Assembly: GCA_963772825.1 (NCBI GenBank)
Contig: CAVYYX010000013.1
Coordinates: 124,001-188,000, forward strand
Reading direction: 5' to 3'
Length of the DNA: 64,000 nt
Source of the DNA: Desertimonas sp963772825
GTDB lineage: Bacteria > Actinomycetota > Acidimicrobiia > Acidimicrobiales > Ilumatobacteraceae
The notes below the pieces were generated by a model that had not been told where the DNA came from, did no database searches, and was given only the letters and a program-made list of their open reading frames with translations. A program made the translations under genes and the position numbers. Position 1 is the first letter of the stretch; each line of letters opens with the position of its first letter. Positions 1 through 6,668 of the stretch are shown piece after piece.

Positions 1-804
1 GTAGGCGCGCCCGGTGAGCTCGGTGGCCTTGTCGATCAGCGGCCGCATCAGGTCGGTCTCCCACAGCGAGTCCACTCCCTGGACCACGGTGAGCACCCGC
101 TCGAGTCCGGCGCCGGTGTCGATCGACGGGTTCGGCAGCGGCGTCAACGTGCCGGTGTCGTCACGGTCGTACTGCATGAACACGAGGTTCCAGAACTCGA
201 GGAAGCGGTCGCCGTGCTTGTCGGCGGCAGGACCGCCGTCGGGTCCGAACTCGGGACCGCGGTCGATGAAGATCTCGCTGTCGGGGCCGCACGGACCCGT
301 CTCGCCCGCCTGCCAGAAGTTGTCCTCGTCGCCGAGGCGCTGGATCCGGTCCATCGGCACGCCGACGGCGTCGTGCCAGATCTGCTCGGCGACGTCGTCG
401 GACTCGTGGACGGTGACCCACAGCCGGTCGGCGTCGAGCCCCCACACCTCGGTGACCAGCTCCCAGCTCGCCGGGATGATGAACTCCTTGAAGTAGTCGC
501 CAAAGCTGAAGTTGCCGAGCATCTCGAAGAACACGAGATGGCGCTTCGTCCGCCCCACCTCGTCGAGGTCGTTGTGCTTGCCCCCCGCCCGCACGCACTT
601 CTGGGCGCTGACCGCCCGCTTGTACGGAGGCTTCTCGTCGCCGAGGAAGTAGGGCTTGAACGGCACCATCCCGGCGACGTTGAACAGCAGCGTGGGATCC
701 TGGGGCACGAGGCTCGCCGACGGCACGAGGGTGTGGTCGCGCGCCACGAAGAAGTCGATGAACGACTGACGGATGTCGTCGGCACGGCGCGGAGGTTGAA
801 CCAC
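1..804 (-). CDS. alaS: Alanyl-tRNA synthetase, N-terminal part (runs off left edge)
   Basis: Class II aminoacyl-tRNA synthetase that charges tRNA-Ala in the cytoplasm. Only the first 268 codons are in the window. From the GTG at 804 the frame shows the catalytic-core segments of AlaS: FEMLGNFSFGDYFK at residues 93-106, GETGPCGPDSEIF at 167-179 and the motif-3 element NPSIDTGAGLERV at 225-237. The GTG start is chosen because a TACACT hexamer ends exactly six bases upstream, as expected for a leaderless transcript. No earlier in-frame start fits better. The gene diverges from the DUF559 element on its right, whose outer repeat covers the -35 position. The family assignment is very secure; only the start is inferred. 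Confidence 0.96.
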   Translation of the reverse strand, partial: MVQPPRRADDIRQSFIDFFVARDHTLVPSASLVPQDPTLLFNVAGMVPFKPYFLGDEKPPYKRAVSAQKCVRAGGKHNDLDEVGRTKRHLVFFEMLGNFSFGDYFKEFIIPASWELVTEVWGLDADRLWVTVHESDDVAEQIWHDAVGVPMDRIQRLGDEDNFWQAGETGPCGPDSEIFIDRGPEFGPDGGPAADKHGDRFLEFWNLVFMQYDRDDTGTLTPLPNPSIDTGAGLERVLTVVQGVDSLWETDLMRPLIDKATELTGRAY

Positions 805-810
805 AACCCC

Positions 811-816
811 AGTGTA
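811..816 (-). promoter_or_regulatory. -10 element of alaS (leaderless)
   Basis: TACACT on the minus strand, six bases before the alaS GTG, so the predicted transcript begins at or next to the start codon. The -35 position falls inside the neighbouring inverted repeat. Inferred from spacing only. Confidence 0.55.
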
Positions 817-831
817 CGGACCCCCACCCCG

Positions 832-882
832 ACGACCGATGGGTGTTCTGGGGACGGAACGGTCCCCTAAACACCCATCGGT
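832..882. repeat. Inverted repeat A, left copy
   Basis: 51-bp copy, itself an imperfect palindrome: the ACCGATGGGTGTT arm returns as AACACCCATCGGT. Its reverse complement matches the copy at 1891-1941 with about three mismatches, the asymmetry around the GTTCC centre fixing the orientation. It could form a strong hairpin and also covers the -35 position of alaS. Confidence 0.8.
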
Positions 883-958
883 TGCTGGAACGGCGACTGC
901 GACACCCCTCTGCTCGACTGTTTGCGGGGAACCCGACGCGACAGGAAGGGAACCAACG

Positions 959-1891
959 ATGAGGTACACGGAGATCGACCAACGCATCGGTGCGCTTGCT
1001 GCACGACAGTTCGGCGTCTTCAGCAGGCAGCAGGCATTCGACCTTGGCGCGAGCGAGCGGTTCGTGAAGCGACGCCTGCAGGACAAGGATTGGCTTCGTC
1101 CGGTTCCGGCGGTGTACGCGTTGCTCCAGAGCGCAGGGACCTGGAAGCGCCAGTGCAAGATCGCCGAGCTGTCCATCGACGACGCGGCGATCGCCGGGCT
1201 GGCGGCTGCGGCGTTGCACGAGCTGCCGGGGTTCCGTGCTGGCCGTGTGGAGGTGCTGGCCCCCGTGAACTCGTACTGCAGCCATCCGTTCGCGACGGTG
1301 CACCGCTACGCCGGCGCGGCGCTCACCGTGGTCGAAGGAATTCGTGTCACGACAATCGCCCAGACGTTGTTCGACGTCGCTCCACGGATCAACGTCTGGC
1401 GCCTGGAACGGGCCATCGACGACTCCTTGCTCGGCAAGCGCATCACCGTGGCCGACCTCGACGAACGTCTCGCGTTCTACTCCGGAGCGCGCCGTCCGGG
1501 ACTACCACGGATCCGACCTCTGGTGCTCGAGCGCCGAAGCGCTGCGTGGGCACCCCCGGAGAGCGAGCTCGAGGCGATGCTCGCGGCAGTGCTCGGGCGC
1601 CTGCCGACCGCACCGAAGGTCGTTCGTCAGGCCGCGTTGCCGTGGCGATCGAGTGCTCCAGGACGGGTCGACTTCTTGCTGCCGGACCATCGGATCATCG
1701 TCGAAGCCGATGGTCGGCGCTGGCACGCGCGGTATGAGGGCTTCGATCGCGATCGGTGGCGCGACAACGAGGCCGTCGCCCACGGGTACCGCGTTCTGCG
1801 GTTCACGTGGGTCCACCTCACCGAACTCGCCGATGACGTCGTCGATGTCATCAACCGCACGATCGTCCCGCGAACCGCCGTCGCCTCCTGA
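959..1891 (+). CDS. AbiEi-type winged-helix plus DUF559 (Vsr-like) nuclease-domain protein
   Basis: Protein of 310 residues from the ATG at 959, which is preceded by a GGAAGGGA ribosome site. Residues 1-60 resemble the winged-helix domain of AbiEi/type IV antitoxin-like proteins. The C-terminal third is a DUF559 domain of the PD-(D/E)XK nuclease superfamily: PESELEAML supplies the first acidic residue, GRVDFLLPDHRIIVEADG the catalytic D and ExDG. The known fold suggests DNA cleavage or binding; the physiological target is unknown. No AbiEii-like toxin partner is adjacent. It differs strongly from the second copy at 12283-13209 apart from the shared domain order. Flanking inverted repeats suggest mobility. 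The alternative reading is a stand-alone repair or defence nuclease. Confidence 0.85.
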   Translation: MRYTEIDQRIGALAARQFGVFSRQQAFDLGASERFVKRRLQDKDWLRPVPAVYALLQSAGTWKRQCKIAELSIDDAAIAGLAAAALHELPGFRAGRVEVLAPVNSYCSHPFATVHRYAGAALTVVEGIRVTTIAQTLFDVAPRINVWRLERAIDDSLLGKRITVADLDERLAFYSGARRPGLPRIRPLVLERRSAAWAPPESELEAMLAAVLGRLPTAPKVVRQAALPWRSSAPGRVDFLLPDHRIIVEADGRRWHARYEGFDRDRWRDNEAVAHGYRVLRFTWVHLTELADDVVDVINRTIVPRTAVAS

Positions 1892-1941
1892 CCGATGGGT
1901 GTTTAGGGGACTGTTCCGTCCCCTAAACACCCATCGGTCGT
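1891..1941. repeat. Inverted repeat A, right copy
   Basis: 51-bp near-perfect palindrome (TGTTTAGGGGAC arm mirrored by GTCCCCTAAACA), an inverted copy of 832-882. Its first base is the last base of the nuclease stop codon, and its last base is the first base of the TACGAT hexamer of the next gene. It may also serve as a transcription terminator. Confidence 0.8.
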
Positions 1942-1946
1942 ACGAT
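1941..1946 (+). promoter_or_regulatory. -10 element of the gene at 1953 (leaderless)
   Basis: TACGAT followed by exactly six bases and then GTG. The hexamer abuts the right copy of inverted repeat A, so the -35 position lies within the repeat. Confidence 0.55.
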
Positions 1947-1952
1947 CGGGGT

Positions 1953-2735
1953 GTGCAGGGGTTGGAAGTGCGGGAGTGGGTGTCGTTCGAGGACCCCGAG
2001 GAGCAGCGGACGTGGGTGTTCGACGCGACGTTCCTGCGCTCGAGCTACCACTGCATCTTCGGCGCCGGGTGCAAGGGGGTGCTCGATGCTGACGCGGCGG
2101 AGATGGAGCAAGGGTGCTGCAGCTACGGCGCCCACTTCGTCGACGAGGACGATGTGGCCAGCGTCGTCAAGCAGTTCGTCCGCCTGCAACCGCGGCACAT
2201 GCAGTTCTACGACGAGGCGGTCGACGCCGGATTTCTCGCCGCCGGGGATGACACGGAGGCCGGCGAGCCGGTCACGACGACCCGCCTCGTCGATGACGCC
2301 TGCATCTTCTTGAACCGCCCCGGCTCACCGCAAGGCGCTGGATGCGCGCTGCACGTGGCGGCGCTCGAGGCCGGCGAGCGCCCGCTCGACTGGAAGCCGA
2401 ACGTTTGCTGGCAGGTCCCGCTGCGCCTCGAGCACTCGACCGACGAGAACGGTCACGTCACGTCCCGACTGCGCGACTGGAAGCGCCACGACTGGGGCGA
2501 TGGTGGCGACGAGTTCCATTGGTGGTGCACCGAAACCCCGGAGGCGTACAACGGCAACGAGCCGGTGTACATCTCGGTACGCGATGAGATCGTCGAGCTC
2601 ATCGGTGAGCCGATCTACGACCGGCTCGTCAGCGCCCTCGAAGAGCAGCGCTCACCAGCGCTACCGACCCCGGTTGCAGTTCCCCGTCGCCGTCACTCCT
2701 CGTCGTCGGCGTCGTCTTCGAACTCCACGCCGTAA
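1953..2735 (+). CDS. Conserved cysteine-containing protein of unknown function
   Basis: Protein of 260 residues with no family I can name with confidence. The N-terminal region has a cluster of cysteines (YHCIFGAGCKGVL at about 31-43, then QGCCSYG) that could bind a metal or Fe-S cluster, and a further CALHVAAL and NVCWQVPL later. It is soluble, without signal peptide or membrane segment. The GTG start is chosen for the TACGAT hexamer six bases upstream. The last 14 codons overlap, tail to tail, the small acidic gene on the other strand (2693-2896), so the low-complexity serine-rich C-terminus may be partly incidental. YkgJ-like zinc/iron cysteine-cluster proteins are a possible match, but I cannot confirm this. 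Confidence 0.75.
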   Translation: MQGLEVREWVSFEDPEEQRTWVFDATFLRSSYHCIFGAGCKGVLDADAAEMEQGCCSYGAHFVDEDDVASVVKQFVRLQPRHMQFYDEAVDAGFLAAGDDTEAGEPVTTTRLVDDACIFLNRPGSPQGAGCALHVAALEAGERPLDWKPNVCWQVPLRLEHSTDENGHVTSRLRDWKRHDWGDGGDEFHWWCTETPEAYNGNEPVYISVRDEIVELIGEPIYDRLVSALEEQRSPALPTPVAVPRRRHSSSSASSSNSTP

Positions 2736-2896
2736 CGCTCGGCAATCGCCGCGTACTCGTCCTCCTCCGATACCTCTCCATCGCTCGTCGTCGTGGCGCT
2801 CTGGCCACGATCGCCGAATCCGAGGTCGAACGCCCCAGGTCCCGATTGCTTCAGCTTTCGCGCTTCTTCGAAGCGGCGATGACGACCCTTCTTCAC
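2693..2896 (-). CDS. Small acidic protein, DUF3073-like
   Basis: Protein of 67 residues with a basic N-terminus (KKGRHRRFEEARKLK) and a very acidic C-terminus (EEDEYAAIAERYGVEFED). This charge layout and the ARKLK and DEYAAIAERYG blocks resemble the small actinobacterial DUF3073 family, whose function is unknown. It starts at GTG 2896 with a GGGAG site about eight bases upstream. It lies just downstream of rnd on the same strand and converges with the gene at 1953, overlapping it by 43 bases. Small size and weak similarity limit certainty. Confidence 0.6.
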   Translation of the reverse strand: MKKGRHRRFEEARKLKQSGPGAFDLGFGDRGQSATTTSDGEVSEEDEYAAIAERYGVEFEDDADDEE

Positions 2897-2964
2897 GCAG
2901 GGCTCCCAACCAACTAGGAAATTGACATTGATGGCATTCTACCGGGTGGGCGCTGGTGCCAGCG

Positions 2965-4122
2965 TCATCGCCCGGGTTGCCCAGCGACCTCGATCAGGCG
3001 CAATCCGCCGCGGCCGTCGAACGTCAGTCCGACCGCACCACCCAACAGCCGTTCGATCCCCTCGCCCACCAGCTCGGCCCGCCACCCGCTGTGCAGCCGA
3101 GCCTCGGCGTCGCCGGAGAGCAGGGCGACGAGATCGCTGCGCGTCGCCAGCAGGGCAGTGTCGACCTGCTCGGTGCGAGCCACCTGGCTGACCCACGCAG
3201 AGATGAGCGTGAGTGCCGGGCGCAACGACCGGTCGAGCTCGTCGCCGCCGTTGCCGACCTTCGGCGGCGGGGCATCCTTGGCCGCCTCGACCACGGCGAC
3301 GAGCTCGTTGCCGATCCGTCCGCGCCGGTGTCGGTCGTCGACGCCGCGGCATTGGCCGAGCTCGACGATGTCGGCGGGCTGTCGCTGGGCGATGCCCAGG
3401 ACCGCCAGATCCGGCAGCACTTGACGGACCGGGATGTCCAGCGCCTGGGCCTCACGTTCGCGCCACGCGGCGACCGCCTGGGCGACCGCTCGCGACCGGG
3501 GCCGGAGGGTCCTGGCGTCCTTCAGCCGTGCCCAGGCGTCCTCCGGGGCCGTGCGACCGGTCGGGCGGGTCCGCAGTTCGTCGAAGGCCTCGACGGCCCA
3601 GGCGAGTCGTCCGCGATCGATCAGCTTGGCGTCGATGTGGTCCTGGAGATCGAGGAGGTACCGGACGTCTGCGGCGGCGTAGTCCTTCTGGTCGGCGGTC
3701 AACGGCCGGTGTAGCCAGTCGGTGAGGCGATCGCCCTTCGCCGGGCTCTGGCCCAGCTCGCCGCGTACCAGCTCGACCAACGACGGTGTCGCATAGCCGA
3801 TGAAGCCGGCCGCCACCTGCGTGTCGTAGATCACCCGCGGCACACCGCCAACGGCGTGCGACAGCACGTCGAGATCCTGTTGGGCGGCGTGCAGCACGGC
3901 GACTGCGTCGGATTCGAACAACTTGGTGAACAGCCCGGGGTCGATGGCGAGCGGGTCGATGAGGGCGATACCGCCGGGCCAGCCGACCTGCACCAGCGCA
4001 AGGCGGGGAAAGTAGGTGCGCTCGCGATGGAACTCGGTGTCGAGGGCGTACCTCGGCTCGAGGATGAGTTGGTCGATGAGATCGAGGAAGTCGATCTCAT
4101 CGTCGACCCAACGGAACGTCAC
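2965..4122 (-). CDS. rnd: Ribonuclease D family 3'-5' exoribonuclease
   Basis: Protein of 385 residues with a DEDDy exonuclease domain followed by HRDC-type helical repeats. Catalytic residues visible: DTEFHRE near residue 30 (Exo I), HAAQQDLDVL near 80 (Exo II) and YAAADVRYLLDL near 150 (Exo III with the tyrosine). It probably trims 3' ends of stable RNAs in the cytoplasm. The start is GTG 4122, overlapping the stop of the rhodanese gene by four bases (GTGA), so translation is probably coupled to it. A short GC hairpin (2951-2964) lies right after the stop. RNase D paired with a small rhodanese has no obvious functional link. Confidence 0.93.
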   Translation of the reverse strand: MTFRWVDDEIDFLDLIDQLILEPRYALDTEFHRERTYFPRLALVQVGWPGGIALIDPLAIDPGLFTKLFESDAVAVLHAAQQDLDVLSHAVGGVPRVIYDTQVAAGFIGYATPSLVELVRGELGQSPAKGDRLTDWLHRPLTADQKDYAAADVRYLLDLQDHIDAKLIDRGRLAWAVEAFDELRTRPTGRTAPEDAWARLKDARTLRPRSRAVAQAVAAWREREAQALDIPVRQVLPDLAVLGIAQRQPADIVELGQCRGVDDRHRRGRIGNELVAVVEAAKDAPPPKVGNGGDELDRSLRPALTLISAWVSQVARTEQVDTALLATRSDLVALLSGDAEARLHSGWRAELVGEGIERLLGGAVGLTFDGRGGLRLIEVAGQPGR

Positions 4123-4442
4123 TGTGGTGTGCTGCCGATCACGACGTCGCGCCCCGAGTCGATCCACGCGCCGGTTCCGCCCGTGACGTTGACGACGTCG
4201 TAGCCCTCGTCGGCAGCGATCTCGCAGGCCCGCATACTGCGCCCGCCGGACTTGCAGATCACGTAGGTCGGCTGATCCGCCCTGAACCGGTCGAGGTGAT
4301 CGGGAACCGTGGCCAGCGGGATCAGCAGGGCGCCCGGAACGTGGCCGGCTTCGTACTCATCGGGCTCGCGCACGTCGATGACCAGGGCACCCTCGGCGAC
4401 CCGATCGGCGAGCGCGGCGACTTCGATCTCGGAAATCGGCAC
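4119..4442 (-). CDS. Single-domain rhodanese-like sulfurtransferase
   Basis: Protein of 107 residues, one rhodanese domain. The active-site loop is CKSGGR (about residues 65-70) with the catalytic cysteine intact, and the DVREPDEYEAGHVPGA signature precedes it. Such proteins move sulfane sulfur between cytoplasmic carriers; the natural substrate here is unknown. The GTG start lies seven bases after a TAACCT hexamer (leaderless). It is the first gene of a two-gene operon with rnd. The promoter hexamer overlaps the stop codon of mobA upstream, so mobA transcripts could also read through into it. Confidence 0.9.
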   Translation of the reverse strand: MPISEIEVAALADRVAEGALVIDVREPDEYEAGHVPGALLIPLATVPDHLDRFRADQPTYVICKSGGRSMRACEIAADEGYDVVNVTGGTGAWIDSGRDVVIGSTPQ

Positions 4443-4449
4443 GTCGCAG

Positions 4450-4455
4450 AGGTTA
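4450..4455 (-). promoter_or_regulatory. -10 element of the rhodanese-rnd operon (leaderless)
   Basis: TAACCT, then seven bases, then GTG. The hexamer shares bases with the TAA stop of mobA. Confidence 0.5.
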
Positions 4456-5028
4456 ATCGCCCAACCCGTCGCTACTCAGGTCACATGGACGATTGACGTT
4501 GTGCACGCTGGCGGCATCGACGGCGACGGGATCTGCGCCGAGGGCCTCGAGCGCGGCGCGTAAGGACCGCACCCCTGCCGCGAACATCGCTTCCACCTGG
4601 TCCAACGCGGCTACCGGCCAACGCCCGAGCGCAGGGTGCCAGCGCTCGGCGACGGCGACGGCAGCTCCCTCGCTGGTCGCCACGGCTCGAACGGCCTCCT
4701 CGGACAGGCCGGGCAGGTCGCACGCCGCGACCATCACCGCCTCGAATCCACGTTGTCCGAACCAGGCCAGGGCGTCGATCACGCCGCCGAGCGGGCCTTC
4801 ACCCGGCCACGTGTCGGGCACGAACTCCCGGCCCGTCGAGGCCGCCAGACGGTCGCCGGCACCACCCACGAACACCACCGGGTGGCAACCGGCGCCTTCC
4901 AGCACGATGCCGACGTGCTCGGCCATCGGTCGGCCATCGATCTCGACCAACGCCTTGTCACGGCCGAACCGGCGGCTCGCCCCGCCGCACAGCACGGCGC
5001 CACCGGTGCGTCCCGAGGCCGTCGTCAC
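4453..5028 (-). CDS. mobA: Molybdenum cofactor guanylyltransferase
   Basis: Protein of 191 residues. The N-terminal LCGGASRRFGRDKAL is the GTP-binding signature of the MobA nucleotidyltransferase family, AACDLPGLS corresponds to the metal-binding acidic segment, and VNRPCDL near the C-terminus is the usual NxNxPxDL-like motif. It would attach GMP to molybdopterin to make the bis-MGD cofactor in the cytoplasm. It starts at GTG 5028, overlapping the DUF3151 gene stop (GTGA), so the two are probably co-translated. No molybdoenzyme is encoded nearby. Confidence 0.9.
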   Translation of the reverse strand: MTTASGRTGGAVLCGGASRRFGRDKALVEIDGRPMAEHVGIVLEGAGCHPVVFVGGAGDRLAASTGREFVPDTWPGEGPLGGVIDALAWFGQRGFEAVMVAACDLPGLSEEAVRAVATSEGAAVAVAERWHPALGRWPVAALDQVEAMFAAGVRSLRAALEALGADPVAVDAASVHNVNRPCDLSSDGLGD

Positions 5029-5462
5029 CGAGCCGGACCGGCCGGGTCGAGCTGCTGGAGGAACTGCCCGCAGCGCTCGGCCTCGTCCGTCTCACCGATT
5101 TCCGCGGCCATCTCCTGGAGGCCGCTCAGGCAGCTGAGGAAGCCGGCGTTCGTCGGCTCTGCCCAGCGTACGTACCCCGACCCCCGCCAGCCGCTCGCCC
5201 GCAACGCGTCGAGACCGCGGTGATACCCGACGCGGTACGCGGCATAGCGCTCGACCGTGTCGCGACCGGTGTCGCCGAGTGCCGCCCAGGCGGCGAGGTA
5301 TCGCGGATGGTCGGCGACAACGGCGGCCACCGCGTCGCGACGCTGTGCCGAGGGTGACGCCAACGCGGCCGCCAGGCGCGCTCGGGCCACGGGATCCGCT
5401 TCGGGCAACACCGTCGACGGCAAACCGCCCGGCGACATCGTGATCGGACGCTCCTCGGCCAT
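5025..5462 (-). CDS. DUF3151 family protein
   Basis: Protein of 145 residues matching the actinobacterial DUF3151 family: mid-protein RYLAAWAALGD and YRVGYHRGLDALRASGWRGSG, and C-terminal GFLSCLSGLQEMAAEIGE followed by EAERCGQFLQQLDP. Soluble, probably alpha-helical and TPR-like, function unknown. The frame stays open further upstream, but ATG 5462 is the natural start, nine bases after a TACCCT hexamer. It forms an operon with mobA and diverges from the membrane protein at 5502, with only 39 bases between the starts. Confidence 0.88.
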   Translation of the reverse strand: MAEERPITMSPGGLPSTVLPEADPVARARLAAALASPSAQRRDAVAAVVADHPRYLAAWAALGDTGRDTVERYAAYRVGYHRGLDALRASGWRGSGYVRWAEPTNAGFLSCLSGLQEMAAEIGETDEAERCGQFLQQLDPAGPAR

Positions 5463-5488
5463 ACGCGATCCAGGGTACCCAGCGCACC

Positions 5489-5494
5489 TAAGTT
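5489..5494 (+). promoter_or_regulatory. -10 element of the gene at 5502 (leaderless)
   Basis: TAAGTT followed by seven bases and GTG. Confidence 0.45.
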
Positions 5495-5501
5495 GACTGC
5501 C

Positions 5502-5840
5502 GTGGACGCCGTCCTCGCCTTCGAGTTCGAAACCGCCAAGAACACCAGCCTGTGGACGGTCTCCGTGGCGGTCGTGCTCGCCCTGCTCGCCGTGTGGGTC
5601 GTCAAGGAGGTCGTCAAGAAGGTCTTCACCGTCGTGATCCTGTTGGCCATCGCCGGCTTGGCCTGGTCGCAACGTGCCGAGCTGACCGCCTGCGCCGACG
5701 AGGTGCAGCAGACGGTCGACGCCGCCGCGATGCCCGACACGACCTGCACGTTCTTCGGCCAGGACGTCACCGTGCCGGGGAGGGTCACGTTGACGACTCC
5801 CGACGGTGCGGCGACGACTACGACGACTCTCGTCGGCTGA
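5502..5840 (+). CDS. Small membrane protein of unknown function
   Basis: Protein of 112 residues. Two adjacent hydrophobic stretches (about residues 17-34 and 41-55) are separated by the basic EVVKKV, suggesting a hairpin in the membrane or one long anchor. An outside or cytoplasmic C-terminal part with two cysteines and a threonine-rich tail follows. No family recognised. The start is GTG 5502, set by a TAAGTT hexamer seven bases upstream. It converges with the alpha/beta hydrolase gene, the two stops being one base apart. Confidence 0.7.
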   Translation: MDAVLAFEFETAKNTSLWTVSVAVVLALLAVWVVKEVVKKVFTVVILLAIAGLAWSQRAELTACADEVQQTVDAAAMPDTTCTFFGQDVTVPGRVTLTTPDGAATTTTTLVG

Positions 5841-5841
5841 G

Positions 5842-6586
5842 TCACGTCGGTGCGGCGAGGGCGCGGATCGGCGCGGCCACCTGCTCGGGATGCGTGAACG
5901 GCCCGTTGTGACGAGCCCCGTCGATGGCGATCGGAGGGCGGTCGGAGAGCAGCTCGGCGAGGTAGTGGCAGCCATCGCGGTGGTGCTCCCGGGTCAGCGA
6001 GCCGTACATCACCACGACCCGCGCACCGATGCTCTCGGCCTGCCACGGCGGTCTGGCACCGAGGTCGACGATCTCGTCGACGAACGCCACCCCCTCTGCT
6101 CGCCGCGCCTCCTGGGTCGACTCGGGAAGCGCCGCCCAACTTGTCGTCACCGATCATTCGGCGCATGAACTGCTCGGCGGCATCCGCCGGAGATCCGTGC
6201 GTGGCTTCGCCGCGCCGGCCGGTGCTCCCGGGCCACCACGACAGCCACGACAGGGGCACCTCGTACACGACCACCGCACGAACCAGCTCGGGGTGACGCT
6301 CTGCCAACGCCAGGGCGATGTTGCCGCCGTAGCTGTGCCCGAACACGACGGCCGGGCGACCGTCGACGAGGGCGACGAGATCGGCGACGTGGGCATCGAT
6401 CGTGAACGGTCCGCCGGCGCCATGCGAGCGGGCGTAGCCCCGGCGGTCGTAGCGCAGCACGCGGAACTGCTCGTCGAGACGCCGCGACAGCAGGACCATC
6501 GCCGCCGAGCGATCCATCGCCCCGTGGACGAGGGCGATCAGCGGCGCCTCGGCAGCTCCCGCCTCGTGTGACCAAATCGCGTTCAA
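5842..6586 (-). CDS. Alpha/beta hydrolase (frameshifted near 6140)
   Basis: Alpha/beta-fold hydrolase of about 247 residues when one extra T near 6140 is removed. The first frame carries LVHGAMDRS (oxyanion loop), RYDRRGYARS and the nucleophile elbow FGHSYGG. The second frame resumes with WAALPESTQEARRAEG, VVVMYGSLT and the catalytic histidine region DGARHNGPFTHP. The length (745 bases) fits exactly one inserted base. Start TTG 6586 directly follows a dispersed repeat ending GGGGAACGCA, which looks like a ribosome site. Substrate unknown. The intact catalytic triad in both halves suggests a sequence error rather than a decayed gene. Confidence 0.8.
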
Positions 6587-6652
6587 TGCGTTCCCCGGCC
6601 GCGCAGGCCGCTGCTCGACGCTCCTCGGCTAGCGCCTCGTCGCTCGCATCCG
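6587..6652 (-). repeat. Dispersed repeat C, copy 1
   Basis: About 66-bp copy of a dispersed family also seen at 35364-35420, 36061-36127, 61744-61800 and, in part, at 14318 and 39989. On the minus strand it ends with GGGGAACGCA directly before the start codon of the hydrolase gene. Confidence 0.75.
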
Positions 6653-6668
6653 AACGCGGGCTTCCACA

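Larger units (their letters stand above)
832..1941. mobile_element. Candidate repeat-bounded element 1 carrying a DUF559 nuclease gene
   Basis: A 1.1-kb unit in which a single DUF559/AbiEi-type gene is bracketed by 51-bp inverted repeats (832-882 and 1891-1941). It sits between the divergent alaS and the gene at 1953. There is no transposase and I see no target-site duplication. The stop codon of the cargo gene shares its last base with the inner edge of the right repeat. The second DUF559 gene in this window has the same design with a different repeat sequence, which is the main reason to call this an element rather than chance palindromes. Confidence 0.5.

Noticed and set aside
832..1941. 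Classical insertion sequence or toxin-antitoxin operon
   Set aside because: No DDE or other transposase, no IS ends with target duplication, and no AbiEii-type toxin gene beside the AbiEi-like domain.
6120..6165. Programmed ribosomal frameshift in the alpha/beta hydrolase
   Set aside because: No slippery heptamer or downstream pseudoknot seen, and similar shifts occur in many unrelated genes here.
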